DNA of 64,000 bases from Peribacillus muralis (GTDB lineage: Bacteria > Bacillota > Bacilli > Bacillales > DSM-1321), in NCBI RefSeq assembly GCF_001439925.1, contig NZ_LMBV01000003.1:146840-210839 (forward strand), read 5' to 3'. Shown piece after piece: positions 16,857 through 24,579 of this stretch. The position numbers and the translations under genes were made by a program. The stretch's first letter is position 1. Every line of letters begins with the position of its first letter. The notes below the pieces were generated by a model. That model was not told the origin of the DNA, did no database searches, and worked only from the letters and a program-made list of their open reading frames with translations.

Positions 16857-17078
16857 ATGAAATATATACTTCGTAAACATATGGAAGAAAAAGCTCCTCT
16901 GGAAATCATTTACCTCTCCGAGCAAGGTAAGATTACGCAGCGGAAAATCCAGGTGCTTGAGATATATCCCGGCCATATACACGCTTTCTGTTTTCTAAGG
17001 CAGACTAAGCGCACGTTTAAGTTGAATAATATCCTTTCTGCCCGCCTCATCAAGGCAAAATATGATCGATCCGGCTGA
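16857..17078 (+). CDS. short WYL-domain-like protein, probably SOS-regulated
   Basis: A 73-aa protein that looks like the core of a WYL domain and nothing else: PLEIIYLSEQGKITQRKIQVLEI, then HAFCFLRQTKRTFKLNNILSARLI. WYL domains bind single-stranded DNA or nucleotide ligands and control DNA-damage and phage-defence regulators. Here there is no DNA-binding helix-turn-helix. The start ATG follows AAAGGGG by 9 nt. Two LexA boxes in the promoter suggest induction on DNA damage. It converges on the PgpA-like gene with only 21 nt between. Family assignment is moderate; the role is unknown. Confidence 0.7.
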   Translation: MKYILRKHMEEKAPLEIIYLSEQGKITQRKIQVLEIYPGHIHAFCFLRQTKRTFKLNNILSARLIKAKYDRSG

Positions 17079-17099
17079 GCCTTTATGACCCATAGGCTT

Positions 17100-17657
17100 T
17101 CATCCGATTAATTCTTCTTCTTCCTGAATGTCCTTTTCCCGTTCTGTAAGCGATTCTTCTTCATCCCTCAGGCGATGAGCCAATCTTGAGGCGGCACTTG
17201 CGGCAATGCTTGCGACGATATCGTCGAGGAAGGTATGGACGACACCTTCTCGCTTCTTATCAAGCTCGTGGATGACGCCTATTTTATTTTTATCCAAATG
17301 GCCAAAGGTCGTGACAGCAATGCTTCCATATCCAAGGACTGCACCGAAGGCGATGGTTTCATCGACCCCGAACAAGCCTTCATCTGATTCGACAATAGAT
17401 TGAAGCGGTTCGGAGAGCTTCTTTTGCTCTGCCAGTTTATCAAGCTCCACACCGACTAAAATGGCATGCTGGATTTCGCGTTTCAATAGGACACGCTCGA
17501 CGCTGCGGATGCATTCTTCAAATTTCAGGTCAGCTTTGTAGGGAATTTGCAATTCGTATACGATTTTTGCAATATCCTCCACACTGACGCCGCGCTCCAA
17601 TAAGAGCCGCTTAGCCGCCATTGTTACTTCCCTGCTGTGTACGTGTACATCTGCCAT
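17100..17657 (-). CDS. phosphatidylglycerophosphatase A family protein (YutG-like)
   Basis: A 185-aa protein of the PgpA family as found in Bacillus (YutG). The typical core runs from FGVDETIAFGAVLGYGSIAVTTFGHLDKNKIG to HTFLDDIVASIAASAASRLAHRL. Family members dephosphorylate phosphatidylglycerophosphate, but the Bacillus branch is more soluble and its activity is less certain. The start follows AAAGGTGG. The last 25 residues are Glu-rich and probably disordered. It is a single gene, with no lipid gene adjacent. Confidence 0.8.
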   Translation of the reverse strand: MADVHVHSREVTMAAKRLLLERGVSVEDIAKIVYELQIPYKADLKFEECIRSVERVLLKREIQHAILVGVELDKLAEQKKLSEPLQSIVESDEGLFGVDETIAFGAVLGYGSIAVTTFGHLDKNKIGVIHELDKKREGVVHTFLDDIVASIAASAASRLAHRLRDEEESLTEREKDIQEEEELIG

Positions 17658-17848
17658 TTAATTCGCCACCTTTTTTATAGTATGATGAATATGTATCCTT
17701 ATATTATAGCATCATATTTTCCAAATTTTTAGAAAATATGATGAAAATCTTCTATTCCAAATTCTTGGGACGGGAAAAACTCGCAAGGCTATGCTAAAAT
17801 AACTAAGTAAGTAGTATTTCATTATTAATGATCATTGAGGTGCGGGAA

Positions 17849-18571
17849 ATGAGTGTACGCAAAGGCACAATTAAAGAATACATGTTCAAAAGTGAAGCGC
17901 TTGCCGAGGAATTGGAACTGCTTGTTTACTTGCCAGCTAACTATTCACCATTGTATAAATATTCGCTTGTAATCGCTCAGGATGGGCGTGATTATTTTCA
18001 AATGGGCCGAATCGGCCGCGTAGCCGACGAACTGCTGGGTAACGATGAAATCGAGAATATAATTGTTGTCGGCATTCCGTATAAAGATCGATTTGACCGC
18101 AGAAGCAAATACCATCCCGACGGGGAAAAAAACCTTGCTTACATACGTTTTCTAGCCCATGAACTTGTCCCGTTTTTGGATGATGAATTTCCGACCTATC
18201 AAATGGGACATGGCCGCGCCCTGATAGGTGACTCTCTTGGCGGTACGGTTTCATTATTGGCTGCTCTGCAGTATCCTCATACATTCGGGAAGTGCATCAT
18301 GCAGTCACCCCTGGTCAATGAAGCTGTGATGGATGCTGTTCGTGGTTTTGAGGATCCGCATCTCCTCGAGCTGTACCATGTAATCGGGACGGGTGAAACC
18401 GATGTACCCACCACGGATGGAAAACGGGCAAACTTCATTGAGCCCAACCGTAAATTACATGAATTATTGAACCAAAAAGGATTTCCATGCTTCTATGAAG
18501 AATTTGAAGGTAATCATACTTGGAAATATTGGCAGACGGATTTAAAAAGAGCACTATTGGAAATGTTTTAA
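17849..18571 (+). CDS. yjcH: YjcH-like esterase-family alpha/beta hydrolase
   Basis: A 240-aa protein of the esterase-D/enterochelin-esterase-like family. The nucleophile elbow is GDSLGG near residue 131 (ALIGDSLGGTVSLLAAL) and the likely catalytic His is in EGNHTWKYWQ near the C-terminus. VIAQDGRDYFQMGR and NIIVVGIPYKDR are family features. The start is set at ATG 17849 because GAGGTG precedes it. yjcG and yjcF follow on the same strand, the same trio as in B. subtilis. Its natural substrate is unknown. Confidence 0.85.
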   Translation: MSVRKGTIKEYMFKSEALAEELELLVYLPANYSPLYKYSLVIAQDGRDYFQMGRIGRVADELLGNDEIENIIVVGIPYKDRFDRRSKYHPDGEKNLAYIRFLAHELVPFLDDEFPTYQMGHGRALIGDSLGGTVSLLAALQYPHTFGKCIMQSPLVNEAVMDAVRGFEDPHLLELYHVIGTGETDVPTTDGKRANFIEPNRKLHELLNQKGFPCFYEEFEGNHTWKYWQTDLKRALLEMF

Positions 18572-18646
18572 TCTACATTGAAAAAGGTTTCTAAAAAACA
18601 TATCCAACTTTCATACAATCATTAAAAATATCAGGAGGTTTTAATT

Positions 18647-19162
18647 ATGAAATACGGTGTTGCCATTTTCCCATCGAAAAAACTTCAAGATTTAGCTAAC
18701 TCCTATCGAAAGAGATATGATACGAAATATGCTTTCATTCCACCGCACCTAACACTTAAGCCAACGTTTGAAGCGACGGACATGGAAATTTCGACGATTG
18801 CAGAACAATTAAAAGGCATTGCCCAAAAGTGCAGACCTTTTACGATGAATGTAACGAAAGTTAAATCCTTCCAACCGGTAAGTAATACGATTTATTTCAA
18901 AGTGGAGCTATCCGAAGGACTTCAAGAGCTGCATGATGCGCTTGACAGTGAGAGCTTCATAAAAAGTGAAACGCAATATGCTTTTGTTCCGCACATTACA
19001 ATCGCTCAAGATTTATCCGATAATGAGCATTCAGATGTTTTAGGCCAATTAAGCATGCTTGATATCAGCCATGAAGAAGAAGTGAAACGAATCCACTTAT
19101 TGTATCAGCTAGAGGACGGTGCTTGGACCGTTTACGAAACATTTAGGTTAGGAGCTGAGTAA
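18647..19162 (+). CDS. yjcG: YjcG, 2'-5' RNA ligase/LigT-like phosphoesterase superfamily
   Basis: A 171-aa 2H phosphoesterase. The two HxT-type motifs are HLTLKPTF near residue 43 and HITIAQDL near 124, the catalytic pairs of the superfamily. The B. subtilis YjcG structure has this fold. The reaction is likely hydrolysis of a cyclic or 2'-5' nucleotide bond. The start follows AGGAGG. It lies 75 nt after yjcH, and yjcF starts 4 nt after its stop. Confidence 0.88.
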   Translation: MKYGVAIFPSKKLQDLANSYRKRYDTKYAFIPPHLTLKPTFEATDMEISTIAEQLKGIAQKCRPFTMNVTKVKSFQPVSNTIYFKVELSEGLQELHDALDSESFIKSETQYAFVPHITIAQDLSDNEHSDVLGQLSMLDISHEEEVKRIHLLYQLEDGAWTVYETFRLGAE

Positions 19163-19166
19163 TTCC

Positions 19167-19592
19167 GTGTTTGTAAAAATTGCCGAAAACAGCGAAGAGC
19201 GTGAAAAAGCATATATGATACGAAGGCAAGTATTCGTTCAAGAACAGAATGTACCACTTGAAGAAGAAATCGATCAATATGAAGACGTTTCCACGCATTT
19301 CGTCTTATATAATGAGCAGGAACATCCAATTGGAGCAGGTCGTTTCAGGGTCATCGACAATATCGGTAAAGTCCAGCGCATTTGCGTCCTGGCTTCCGGT
19401 CGAAAGAATGGGGCCGGTGCCATGATCATGAACGCAATTGAGGAATATGCCAGCCAACAGGGAATCCCTCAATTGAAGCTTGATGCGCAGGTGCATGCCA
19501 TTCCGTTTTATTCAAAATTAGAATATGAAATCGTGTCCGATGAATTCATGGATGCGGGCATTCCTCATAAAACGATGCTTAAAACTTTATAA
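19167..19592 (+). CDS. yjcF: YjcF, GNAT family N-acetyltransferase
   Basis: A 141-aa GNAT enzyme with the ElaA-like N-terminus VFVQEQNVPLEEEIDQYED. The acetyl-CoA loop region is VQRICVLASGRKNGAGAMIMNAIEEYA, and the end LEYEIVSDEFMDAGIPHKTM is typical of this subgroup. The start is GTG 19167, overlapping the end of a TTAGGAGCTGAG site that forms part of the yjcG 3' end, so translation is coupled to yjcG. The acceptor substrate is unknown. Confidence 0.87.
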   Translation: MFVKIAENSEEREKAYMIRRQVFVQEQNVPLEEEIDQYEDVSTHFVLYNEQEHPIGAGRFRVIDNIGKVQRICVLASGRKNGAGAMIMNAIEEYASQQGIPQLKLDAQVHAIPFYSKLEYEIVSDEFMDAGIPHKTMLKTL

Positions 19593-19600
19593 TGATACTA

Positions 19601-19640
19601 AAAACGGTGTTCAGTCTTTTGATTGGATACCGTTTTTTTT
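19601..19640 (+). terminator. terminator of yjcH-yjcG-yjcF
   Basis: AACGGT...ACCGTT encloses a partly paired arm and is followed by eight T on the plus strand, shortly after the yjcF stop. Confidence 0.7.
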
Positions 19641-19751
19641 GTTTGTTCATGTGCCTTGATTATCGTTTTATAAAAAACATTTTCCGTTCAATGGCAATCT
19701 CCGCATAAATACATAGTCTATATATAGAAAGCAAGAAGGAGGGATAATTTT

Positions 19752-20024
19752 ATGGGTAACAATGAATTTAACCTGGAGGAGTCACAAAAAAGATTGATGG
19801 AGCTGTTGGTTTCAAGGACGATGAGAAAACATGGTTTCAAAAAAGAGCATGTTGATCTAACCGATAAAGAGAGAAACAACCTAAAAGAAACCATTCGCTA
19901 TTTACAGGAGCAATCGCAAATCCTGATAAACCAGGAAAAGAACATCACGGAACATGATGTCAATCCAGTTACAAATTCCATTCATAACAAATTCACTGAT
20001 TCCAAAAATTCCAAAAAAAAATGA
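19752..20024 (+). CDS. small acidic/basic protein, possible CotW-type spore coat protein
   Basis: A 90-aa, highly charged, Cys-free protein. It has a central helical stretch (KRLMELLVSRTMRKHGFKKEHVDLTDKERNNLKETIRYLQEQSQIL) and a disordered Ser/Asn/Lys tail. It sits beside cotX and in the reversed cot cluster occupies about the place of cotW in B. subtilis, to which the helical part seems similar. CATAGTCTA lies 32 nt before the ATG and fits a sigma-K -10 box, but no good -35 partner is seen. The start follows AAGGAGGG. The coat role is inferred from position. Confidence 0.55.
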   Translation: MGNNEFNLEESQKRLMELLVSRTMRKHGFKKEHVDLTDKERNNLKETIRYLQEQSQILINQEKNITEHDVNPVTNSIHNKFTDSKNSKKK

Positions 20025-20163
20025 TTGAACATATCATCTAATCAAACCTTACTTGCTGGCGAGAATTAAGTAAGCCGAGACAAAGCAAACGATACATTTC
20101 ATTCCTAAAACTCCAGCTTCTTTCTAATTCATCCACACACACTGTTACTTTCATAATTATTTA

Positions 20164-20192
20164 AAAAAAGACGAATAAATGATTTATTCGTC
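20164..20192 (-). terminator. terminator-like hairpin on the minus strand upstream of cotX
   Basis: GACGAATAA pairs with TTATTCGTC. On the minus strand it is followed by seven T. No minus-strand gene ends here, and it lies just upstream of the cotX promoter. It could end an antisense transcript or insulate cotX. Confidence 0.4.
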
Positions 20193-20193
20193 C

Positions 20194-20222
20194 AACCAGA
20201 TTGACCATCGACGCATATTTTA
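20194..20222 (+). promoter_or_regulatory. putative sigma-K promoter of cotX
   Basis: AACC, a 16-nt spacer and CATATTTTA match the mother-cell sigma-K pattern (-35 hACm, -10 CATAnnnTA). It lies about 34 nt before the cotX start. Coat genes of this type are sigma-K dependent in B. subtilis. Confidence 0.5.
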
Positions 20223-20255
20223 ATAGGGAATAAAACCTAAGGAGGAAAAAACAAC

Positions 20256-20747
20256 ATGAACCAAAATGTATACCGTAGCAACTGTAACACACAAGAAAAC
20301 TGTGACAGATCTTGGTCAGCTCTAGATTCCGCTTCCAACCATCCCCTGACTGGATTCTGTAACGGCAACGATGACACAAGGATTGACCAAGAGGCTAGAC
20401 AGGACAATAATCAAGTTCAGCTTTCTGAAGAACTTATTTACATTAAAGATTCCTGTAATGTAAATATCGTTTCAACAGATGTTAAAGCTGCCCTTTCTCT
20501 TCAAGCTGCACTACAAGCTGCAATTGCGGTTATCGTAAGCATATCCATCGCGGACGCAGATAATGCTGAAAGAATCACTCAAGAATTGATCCAATCCTCT
20601 AATGTCAAACAAATCACGCGTCAAAAAACAATCGTTGAGAACAGCCGGGATATCGACATTACGACAACGGATGCACAAATCGCCCTTAACATCCAACTAT
20701 TGCTGCAACTATTGTTAGCTCTAATCGTTGAAATAGACATCCTTTAA
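20256..20747 (+). CDS. cotX: spore coat protein CotX
   Basis: A 163-aa member of the CotX/CotV family, part of the insoluble outer spore layer (crust). The polar N-terminal part (residues 1-60) is rich in Asn, Asp and Cys. The rest consists of two copies of a domain: LIYIKDSCNVNIVSTDVKAALSLQAALQAA and KTIVENSRDIDITTTDAQIALNIQLLLQLLLALIV. A hydrophobic Leu/Ile/Gln run ends each copy. The start follows AAGGAGG. A sigma-K-type promoter precedes it. cotY and cotZ, which accompany cotX in B. subtilis, are not in the window. Confidence 0.88.
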   Translation: MNQNVYRSNCNTQENCDRSWSALDSASNHPLTGFCNGNDDTRIDQEARQDNNQVQLSEELIYIKDSCNVNIVSTDVKAALSLQAALQAAIAVIVSISIADADNAERITQELIQSSNVKQITRQKTIVENSRDIDITTTDAQIALNIQLLLQLLLALIVEIDIL

Positions 20748-20757
20748 TAAATCAACA

Positions 20758-20790
20758 CAAAAAGGACACTTCACGTGTCCTCTTTTGTTT
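20758..20790. terminator. terminator between cotX and the convergent 97-aa gene
   Basis: AAAGGACAC-ttcac-GTGTCCTcTTT has T-rich flanks on the plus strand and A-rich flanks on the other side, so it can serve both convergent genes. Confidence 0.75.
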
Positions 20791-20801
20791 TTCATCGCAT
20801 T

Positions 20802-21095
20802 TTAGATCATTTCGTTGAAATGTCCGCCTTTTCCCGTCATTGAAGCCGTTAATCGGTTGGTGGCCCTCATGTCCATTTGCATTTTATATGTGGCCGTTCC
20901 TTCCGTTCTTTCATGATGATGATGCCCTGAATCATATTCTTGGGATCTTGCCATTTTCTCCTGCATTACTTGATCAAAATGGATAGGCTGAATGGGTGTC
21001 GTTCCATCAACAATTCTTACTTTTCCTGCTGCCTCGACCGTCCTGTTGGCATATTGAATATAATCAAATTGTGTTACCGGAGCTATGTATCCCAT
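20802..21095 (-). CDS. 97-aa protein of unknown function in the sporulation block
   Basis: A protein beginning MGYIAPVTQFDYIQYANR, with a His-rich spot (GHHHHER) near residue 60 and a Thr/Met-rich end. It has no signal peptide, membrane segment or Cys. The start is set at ATG 21095 behind AGGAGGGG; a longer frame has no ribosome site. It is transcribed away from yjcD and converges on cotX. I do not recognise a characterised family. Position between cotX and spoVIF makes a sporulation role likely but unproven. Confidence 0.65.
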   Translation of the reverse strand: MGYIAPVTQFDYIQYANRTVEAAGKVRIVDGTTPIQPIHFDQVMQEKMARSQEYDSGHHHHERTEGTATYKMQMDMRATNRLTASMTGKGGHFNEMI

Positions 21096-21242
21096 GGTTA
21101 CCCCTCCTATTTTTGTACATATTCTGTCATTTAAATACCCGCCTGAGATCATAGGTAAACACCATTTCCACATTCTTTTTTCTTCATCTTCTGGTATGAT
21201 GGGTATTGCCGATATTTTTAATAGATTAGAGGTATCATTTAT

Positions 21243-23516
21243 ATGAATCAAGCAAAATCTGGCAATGAAATCGTCCCTATACATACCGTTTCAGCTGGTG
21301 AGCTGCAGACACTATTTGAAAAAGGGAAACGGGATCAGCTTTCTTGTATCATTTGTCAAAAGCCGGTGAAATTGTTTATTGGCATCCATGAAACCCCCTA
21401 TTTTTATCATAGTGACCCATCGCAGGCACCCTGTGAAATGCCTCATTCCGAAACAGCGAATCAGGACAAGCCAGTAGAATATATGGAACAGAATGGATTT
21501 AAGATTCCTAAGTCACGAACCATCACTGAAACAAAAACCATTACGGAACCTTTCCTTAAAAGCCGGCAGGTAACGGGAAATCCGCAATATACAAATAAAA
21601 TCTCCTCCCTGGCAAAAGTAGAGGAACCATACTTTCAAGAATTGTCCTCCTGCGGGGTCGTTCTCGATGCAGAGCAGCTCAAAGCCGTAAGGACGATCGA
21701 TGGACCGATTCTCGTCCTATCAGGAGCAGGCAGCGGGAAAACCCGTGTATTAACAGTACGTACTGCCTATATGCTGACGGTGAAAAAAATCGACCCAAGA
21801 AGCATCATGCTCGTAACGTTTACCGCAAAATCAGCTAAGGAAATGCAACATCGCCTGCTCAGTTATCCTAATATGACTCCTTCCCTCGTTTCCCAGGTTG
21901 TGAGCGGGACCTTTCATAGCATTTTTTATAAAATCCTGATTTTTCACGAGCCATCCAAATGGCAGCGCGATTTGCTATTGAAATGGGAATGGGAAAAAGA
22001 AAAGATTTTGAAGCAGGCTGGAAGGGACATGGAACTTGATGAAAAGGAATTTGCATACGATCAAGCACTCCAGCAAATTGGGCTCTGGAAAAACTCATTG
22101 GCTTTCCCTGAAGATATTCAACCGGTAGACGAATGGGAGAAGTCCTGTTTATTTTTATATACGAAATATGAAGAGTTCAAAAAACAAACAGGAAAATATG
22201 ATTTTGATGATATGCTTGTCGGCTGCTATGTCTTTTTGAAAAATCACCCAGATATTTTAAAGAAATACCAGCAAAGGTTTCATTATTTTTTGGTGGATGA
22301 ATTTCAGGATATCAATAAAGTTCAATACGAATTGATAAAACTCCTCTCTGCTGAATCAAAAAATGTATGTGCAGTTGGGGATGATGATCAATCGATCTAT
22401 TCATTCAGGGGAAGTGATCCGAAATATATCCTTAATTTCAATCATGATTTCCCTCAATCCCAAGTTGTTAAGCTAACCGAAAACTATCGATCTTCCCATG
22501 AAATCGTCGCTACTGCGAACCGTTTGATCAAGCGTAATCAAAATCGGATGGAAAAGAAAATGCGGGCCCAGCATGATTCAGGAAATCCGCCTGTGTTATT
22601 TTATCCATATGATGAGGAATTGGAAGCAACGATGATCGTCTCTGATATGCAAGAAAAAATTTCCAAAGGAGCAAATCCTGGGGACTTTGCCGTATTATAC
22701 AGAACACACACAATGTCCCGGGCCATATTCGAAAGGCTGGCCGCTTCCAACCTGCCCTTTGTGATTGAGAAAGATGCCGATTCATTTTATCAGCGCAGGG
22801 TCATTCGCGGCATGCTAGCCTTTATGCGCTTAAGCTTGTTTCCCCATGATAGCAAGGCAGCCGCCGATGTTCTTTCCTCATTATTTTTAAGGCAAAGTAT
22901 ATTGCAGGAATTAAAAGCACAAACGATATTGCAGGACTGTGATTTCATCGATGCATTTGCTTTCATTAAAACGGGGCATGCATTTCAAGAAAGAAAATTA
23001 AAAACGATCCCAGGACAGATCCGCTCTTTAAAGAATATGTCGCCGCTGGTCGCTTTGGAAATTATCGAAAAGGATTTAGGATACCAGGATTATGTAAAGA
23101 AACGCGGCAATGAAGCGAATCTGGAAAAAGGCTCCGATGACATCCGCGACCTTAAGGTGGCAGCCAACCGTTTTCCTACAGTCGCCGCTTTTCTTGAACA
23201 TGTCGAACATATGACTGCCATGGTCCAAGAAATAAAGCAGCTATCGAAGCATTTTAAGGATGCGATACAGCTTACCACCATACATCGTTCCAAAGGGCTT
23301 GAATATGATACGGTTTATGTTCTTGCTGCAGTCGACGGCAGCATCCCTCATGATTTTGCCCTGGAATCCTATCGGAAAGGGGAACTTTCCCCTCTTGAGG
23401 AGGAAAGACGACTGCTTTATGTCGCCGCGACAAGAGCCAAAAAGGATCTTTACCTTTCCATCTTGCAAACGAGACGGGGACGAACCGCCCATCCGTCGCG
23501 TTTCTTAAAGCTTTAA
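21243..23516 (+). CDS. yjcD: YjcD, UvrD/Rep-type superfamily 1 DNA helicase
   Basis: A 757-aa SF1A ATP-dependent 3'-5' DNA helicase. Walker A is LSGAGSGKTRV near residue 160, followed by motif Ia TFTAKSAKEM, Walker B LVDEFQDIN, motif III DDQSIYSFRGSD, motif IV LTENYRSS, motif V TIHRSKGLEYDTVYV and motif VI LYVAATRAKKDLY. The first 140 residues are unusual: SCIICQKPVKLF...PYFYHSD...PCEM looks like a small Cys/His metal site, similar in spacing to the N-terminal domain of CoiA, also encoded in this window. In B. subtilis yjcD sits near spoVIF and the cot genes, as here. The physiological role is poorly defined. Confidence 0.9.
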   Translation: MNQAKSGNEIVPIHTVSAGELQTLFEKGKRDQLSCIICQKPVKLFIGIHETPYFYHSDPSQAPCEMPHSETANQDKPVEYMEQNGFKIPKSRTITETKTITEPFLKSRQVTGNPQYTNKISSLAKVEEPYFQELSSCGVVLDAEQLKAVRTIDGPILVLSGAGSGKTRVLTVRTAYMLTVKKIDPRSIMLVTFTAKSAKEMQHRLLSYPNMTPSLVSQVVSGTFHSIFYKILIFHEPSKWQRDLLLKWEWEKEKILKQAGRDMELDEKEFAYDQALQQIGLWKNSLAFPEDIQPVDEWEKSCLFLYTKYEEFKKQTGKYDFDDMLVGCYVFLKNHPDILKKYQQRFHYFLVDEFQDINKVQYELIKLLSAESKNVCAVGDDDQSIYSFRGSDPKYILNFNHDFPQSQVVKLTENYRSSHEIVATANRLIKRNQNRMEKKMRAQHDSGNPPVLFYPYDEELEATMIVSDMQEKISKGANPGDFAVLYRTHTMSRAIFERLAASNLPFVIEKDADSFYQRRVIRGMLAFMRLSLFPHDSKAAADVLSSLFLRQSILQELKAQTILQDCDFIDAFAFIKTGHAFQERKLKTIPGQIRSLKNMSPLVALEIIEKDLGYQDYVKKRGNEANLEKGSDDIRDLKVAANRFPTVAAFLEHVEHMTAMVQEIKQLSKHFKDAIQLTTIHRSKGLEYDTVYVLAAVDGSIPHDFALESYRKGELSPLEEERRLLYVAATRAKKDLYLSILQTRRGRTAHPSRFLKL

Positions 23517-23558
23517 ACTAACCGTGATTGCACGACAGTAGGCTGAGGTAATCAAATG

Positions 23559-23588
23559 AAAAAGGCCTGCAGTTGGAGCAGGCCCTTG
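23559..23588 (-). terminator. terminator of spoVIF
   Basis: GGGCCTGC-tccaact-GCAGGCC is followed by TTTTT on the minus strand, directly after the spoVIF stop. Confidence 0.75.
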
Positions 23589-23593
23589 GTTCA

Positions 23594-23848
23594 TCACTTT
23601 TTATTTATCATATTGGATATCGTGCCAAAGTCGAGTTTATTGCCTTCAGCTACGATGGAATGGACGATTTTATCTTCCATTTCCTTATCGACTGGTTTAT
23701 TCGCTATTTTTGAAACGCGTTTAATGACGTTCCTTACGGTTGATTCATCTTTGAAGTTGGCTCCCTGAAGCGAGTTTGCCAATTCTAATACATCTTTCAT
23801 ATTTACGCCCGTTTTACCTTCTATGTTTTTAAAAAAATTGTTATCCAT
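23594..23848 (-). CDS. spoVIF: stage VI sporulation protein F
   Basis: An 84-aa SpoVIF (YjcC) protein needed for proper coat assembly in the mother cell. MDNNFFKNIEGKTGVNMKDVLELANSLQGANFKDE and VRNVIKRVSKIANKPV are typical of the family, which is all-helical and has no Cys. The start follows GGGAGGGG. A strong sigma-K promoter match lies upstream, which fits known sigma-K control of spoVIF. It ends at its own terminator, convergent with yjcD. Confidence 0.9.
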   Translation of the reverse strand: MDNNFFKNIEGKTGVNMKDVLELANSLQGANFKDESTVRNVIKRVSKIANKPVDKEMEDKIVHSIVAEGNKLDFGTISNMINKK

Positions 23849-23874
23849 ACCTAAGCCCCTCCCTTTTCTGTACC

Positions 23875-23903
23875 TATTCTATGGCTTAAACAGAAAAATG
23901 GTG
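23875..23903 (-). promoter_or_regulatory. sigma-K promoter of spoVIF
   Basis: Read on the minus strand: CACC, a 16-nt spacer, then CATAGAATA, an excellent fit to the sigma-K consensus. It ends about 27 nt before the ATG. Confidence 0.65.
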
Positions 23904-23962
23904 CTAGGCCCATAATAAAAATAAAGAAATGGAATAGGCTTCTTCTGCCTATTCCATTTACT

Positions 23963-24103
23963 TTAGCAGAAAGAAGCCCCTACAATGATTAATAGGATAA
24001 ACAACACAACGATTATCGCGAATGTAGAACCGCCACCACCGTAGCCTCCGCCATATCCATAACCGCTGTTGCCGCAGCAACCGTAGCCACCGAAACCAAA
24101 CAT
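23963..24103 (-). CDS. YjcZ-family sporulation protein, 46 aa
   Basis: A very short protein. The Gly/Tyr/Cys-rich N-terminal half opens [20 protein letters not shown], and one transmembrane segment ([21 protein letters not shown]) forms the C-terminus. This is the layout of the YjcZ family, small proteins in spores and forespore or mother-cell membranes. The start follows GAGGTGATT. A sigma-K-like promoter lies upstream. The gene is short enough to be missed by length filters. Confidence 0.85.
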   Translation of the reverse strand: MFGFGGYGCCGNSGYGYGGGYGGGGSTFAIIVVLFILLIIVGASFC

Positions 24104-24138
24104 ATTGAATCACCTCGCTTTCGCTAAAAGCTTACTGA

Positions 24139-24166
24139 TAACATATGTAGGTCTGGACAATATGTA
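24139..24166 (-). promoter_or_regulatory. putative sigma-K promoter of the YjcZ-family gene
   Basis: On the minus strand TACA, a 15-nt spacer and CATATGTTA fit the sigma-K pattern, 36 nt before the start codon. Confidence 0.45.
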
Positions 24167-24206
24167 TAGGCCATGTCCTAGTCCAGGCTGCCTATTTCCG
24201 CTCATT

Positions 24207-24563
24207 TTATCCTTTTGGCCTGAAAACTAAAGCGCCGATGAATCCAAAGATGATGGCTGCAGAGATACCCGAGCTTGTAATTTCGAACATTCCTGTCAGC
24301 ACGCCAATGATACCATGTTTTTCCGATTCCATCATGGCACCGTTCACAAGTGAATTCCCAAATGAAACGATCGGAATCGTTGCTCCTGCGCCGGCAAAAT
24401 CAATTAGCGGTTCATATAAATCAAACCCGGCGAGAACCGCGCCAATTACAACGAACAAGCTTAACGTATGTGCTGGTGTCAGCTTAGCAACATCGAAAAG
24501 AAGCTGACCTACTACGCAAATCAAGCCACCGATGACAAAAGCCCAAAAAAACATCGCTAACAT
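24207..24563 (-). CDS. spoVAEB: stage V sporulation protein AEB
   Basis: A 118-aa small membrane protein with three to four transmembrane segments. It carries the family motif [22 protein letters not shown] near residue 55 and [10 protein letters not shown] at the end. SpoVAEB belongs to the inner-membrane SpoVA channel that moves calcium-dipicolinate into the forespore and out at germination. It is the last gene of a yhcN-like, spoVAC, spoVAD, spoVAEB operon; spoVAD stops 17 nt upstream. The start follows GGAGAG. Confidence 0.9.
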   Translation of the reverse strand: MLAMFFWAFVIGGLICVVGQLLFDVAKLTPAHTLSLFVVIGAVLAGFDLYEPLIDFAGAGATIPIVSFGNSLVNGAMMESEKHGIIGVLTGMFEITSSGISAAIIFGFIGALVFRPKG

Positions 24564-24579
24564 CCCAATCTCTCCTTTT

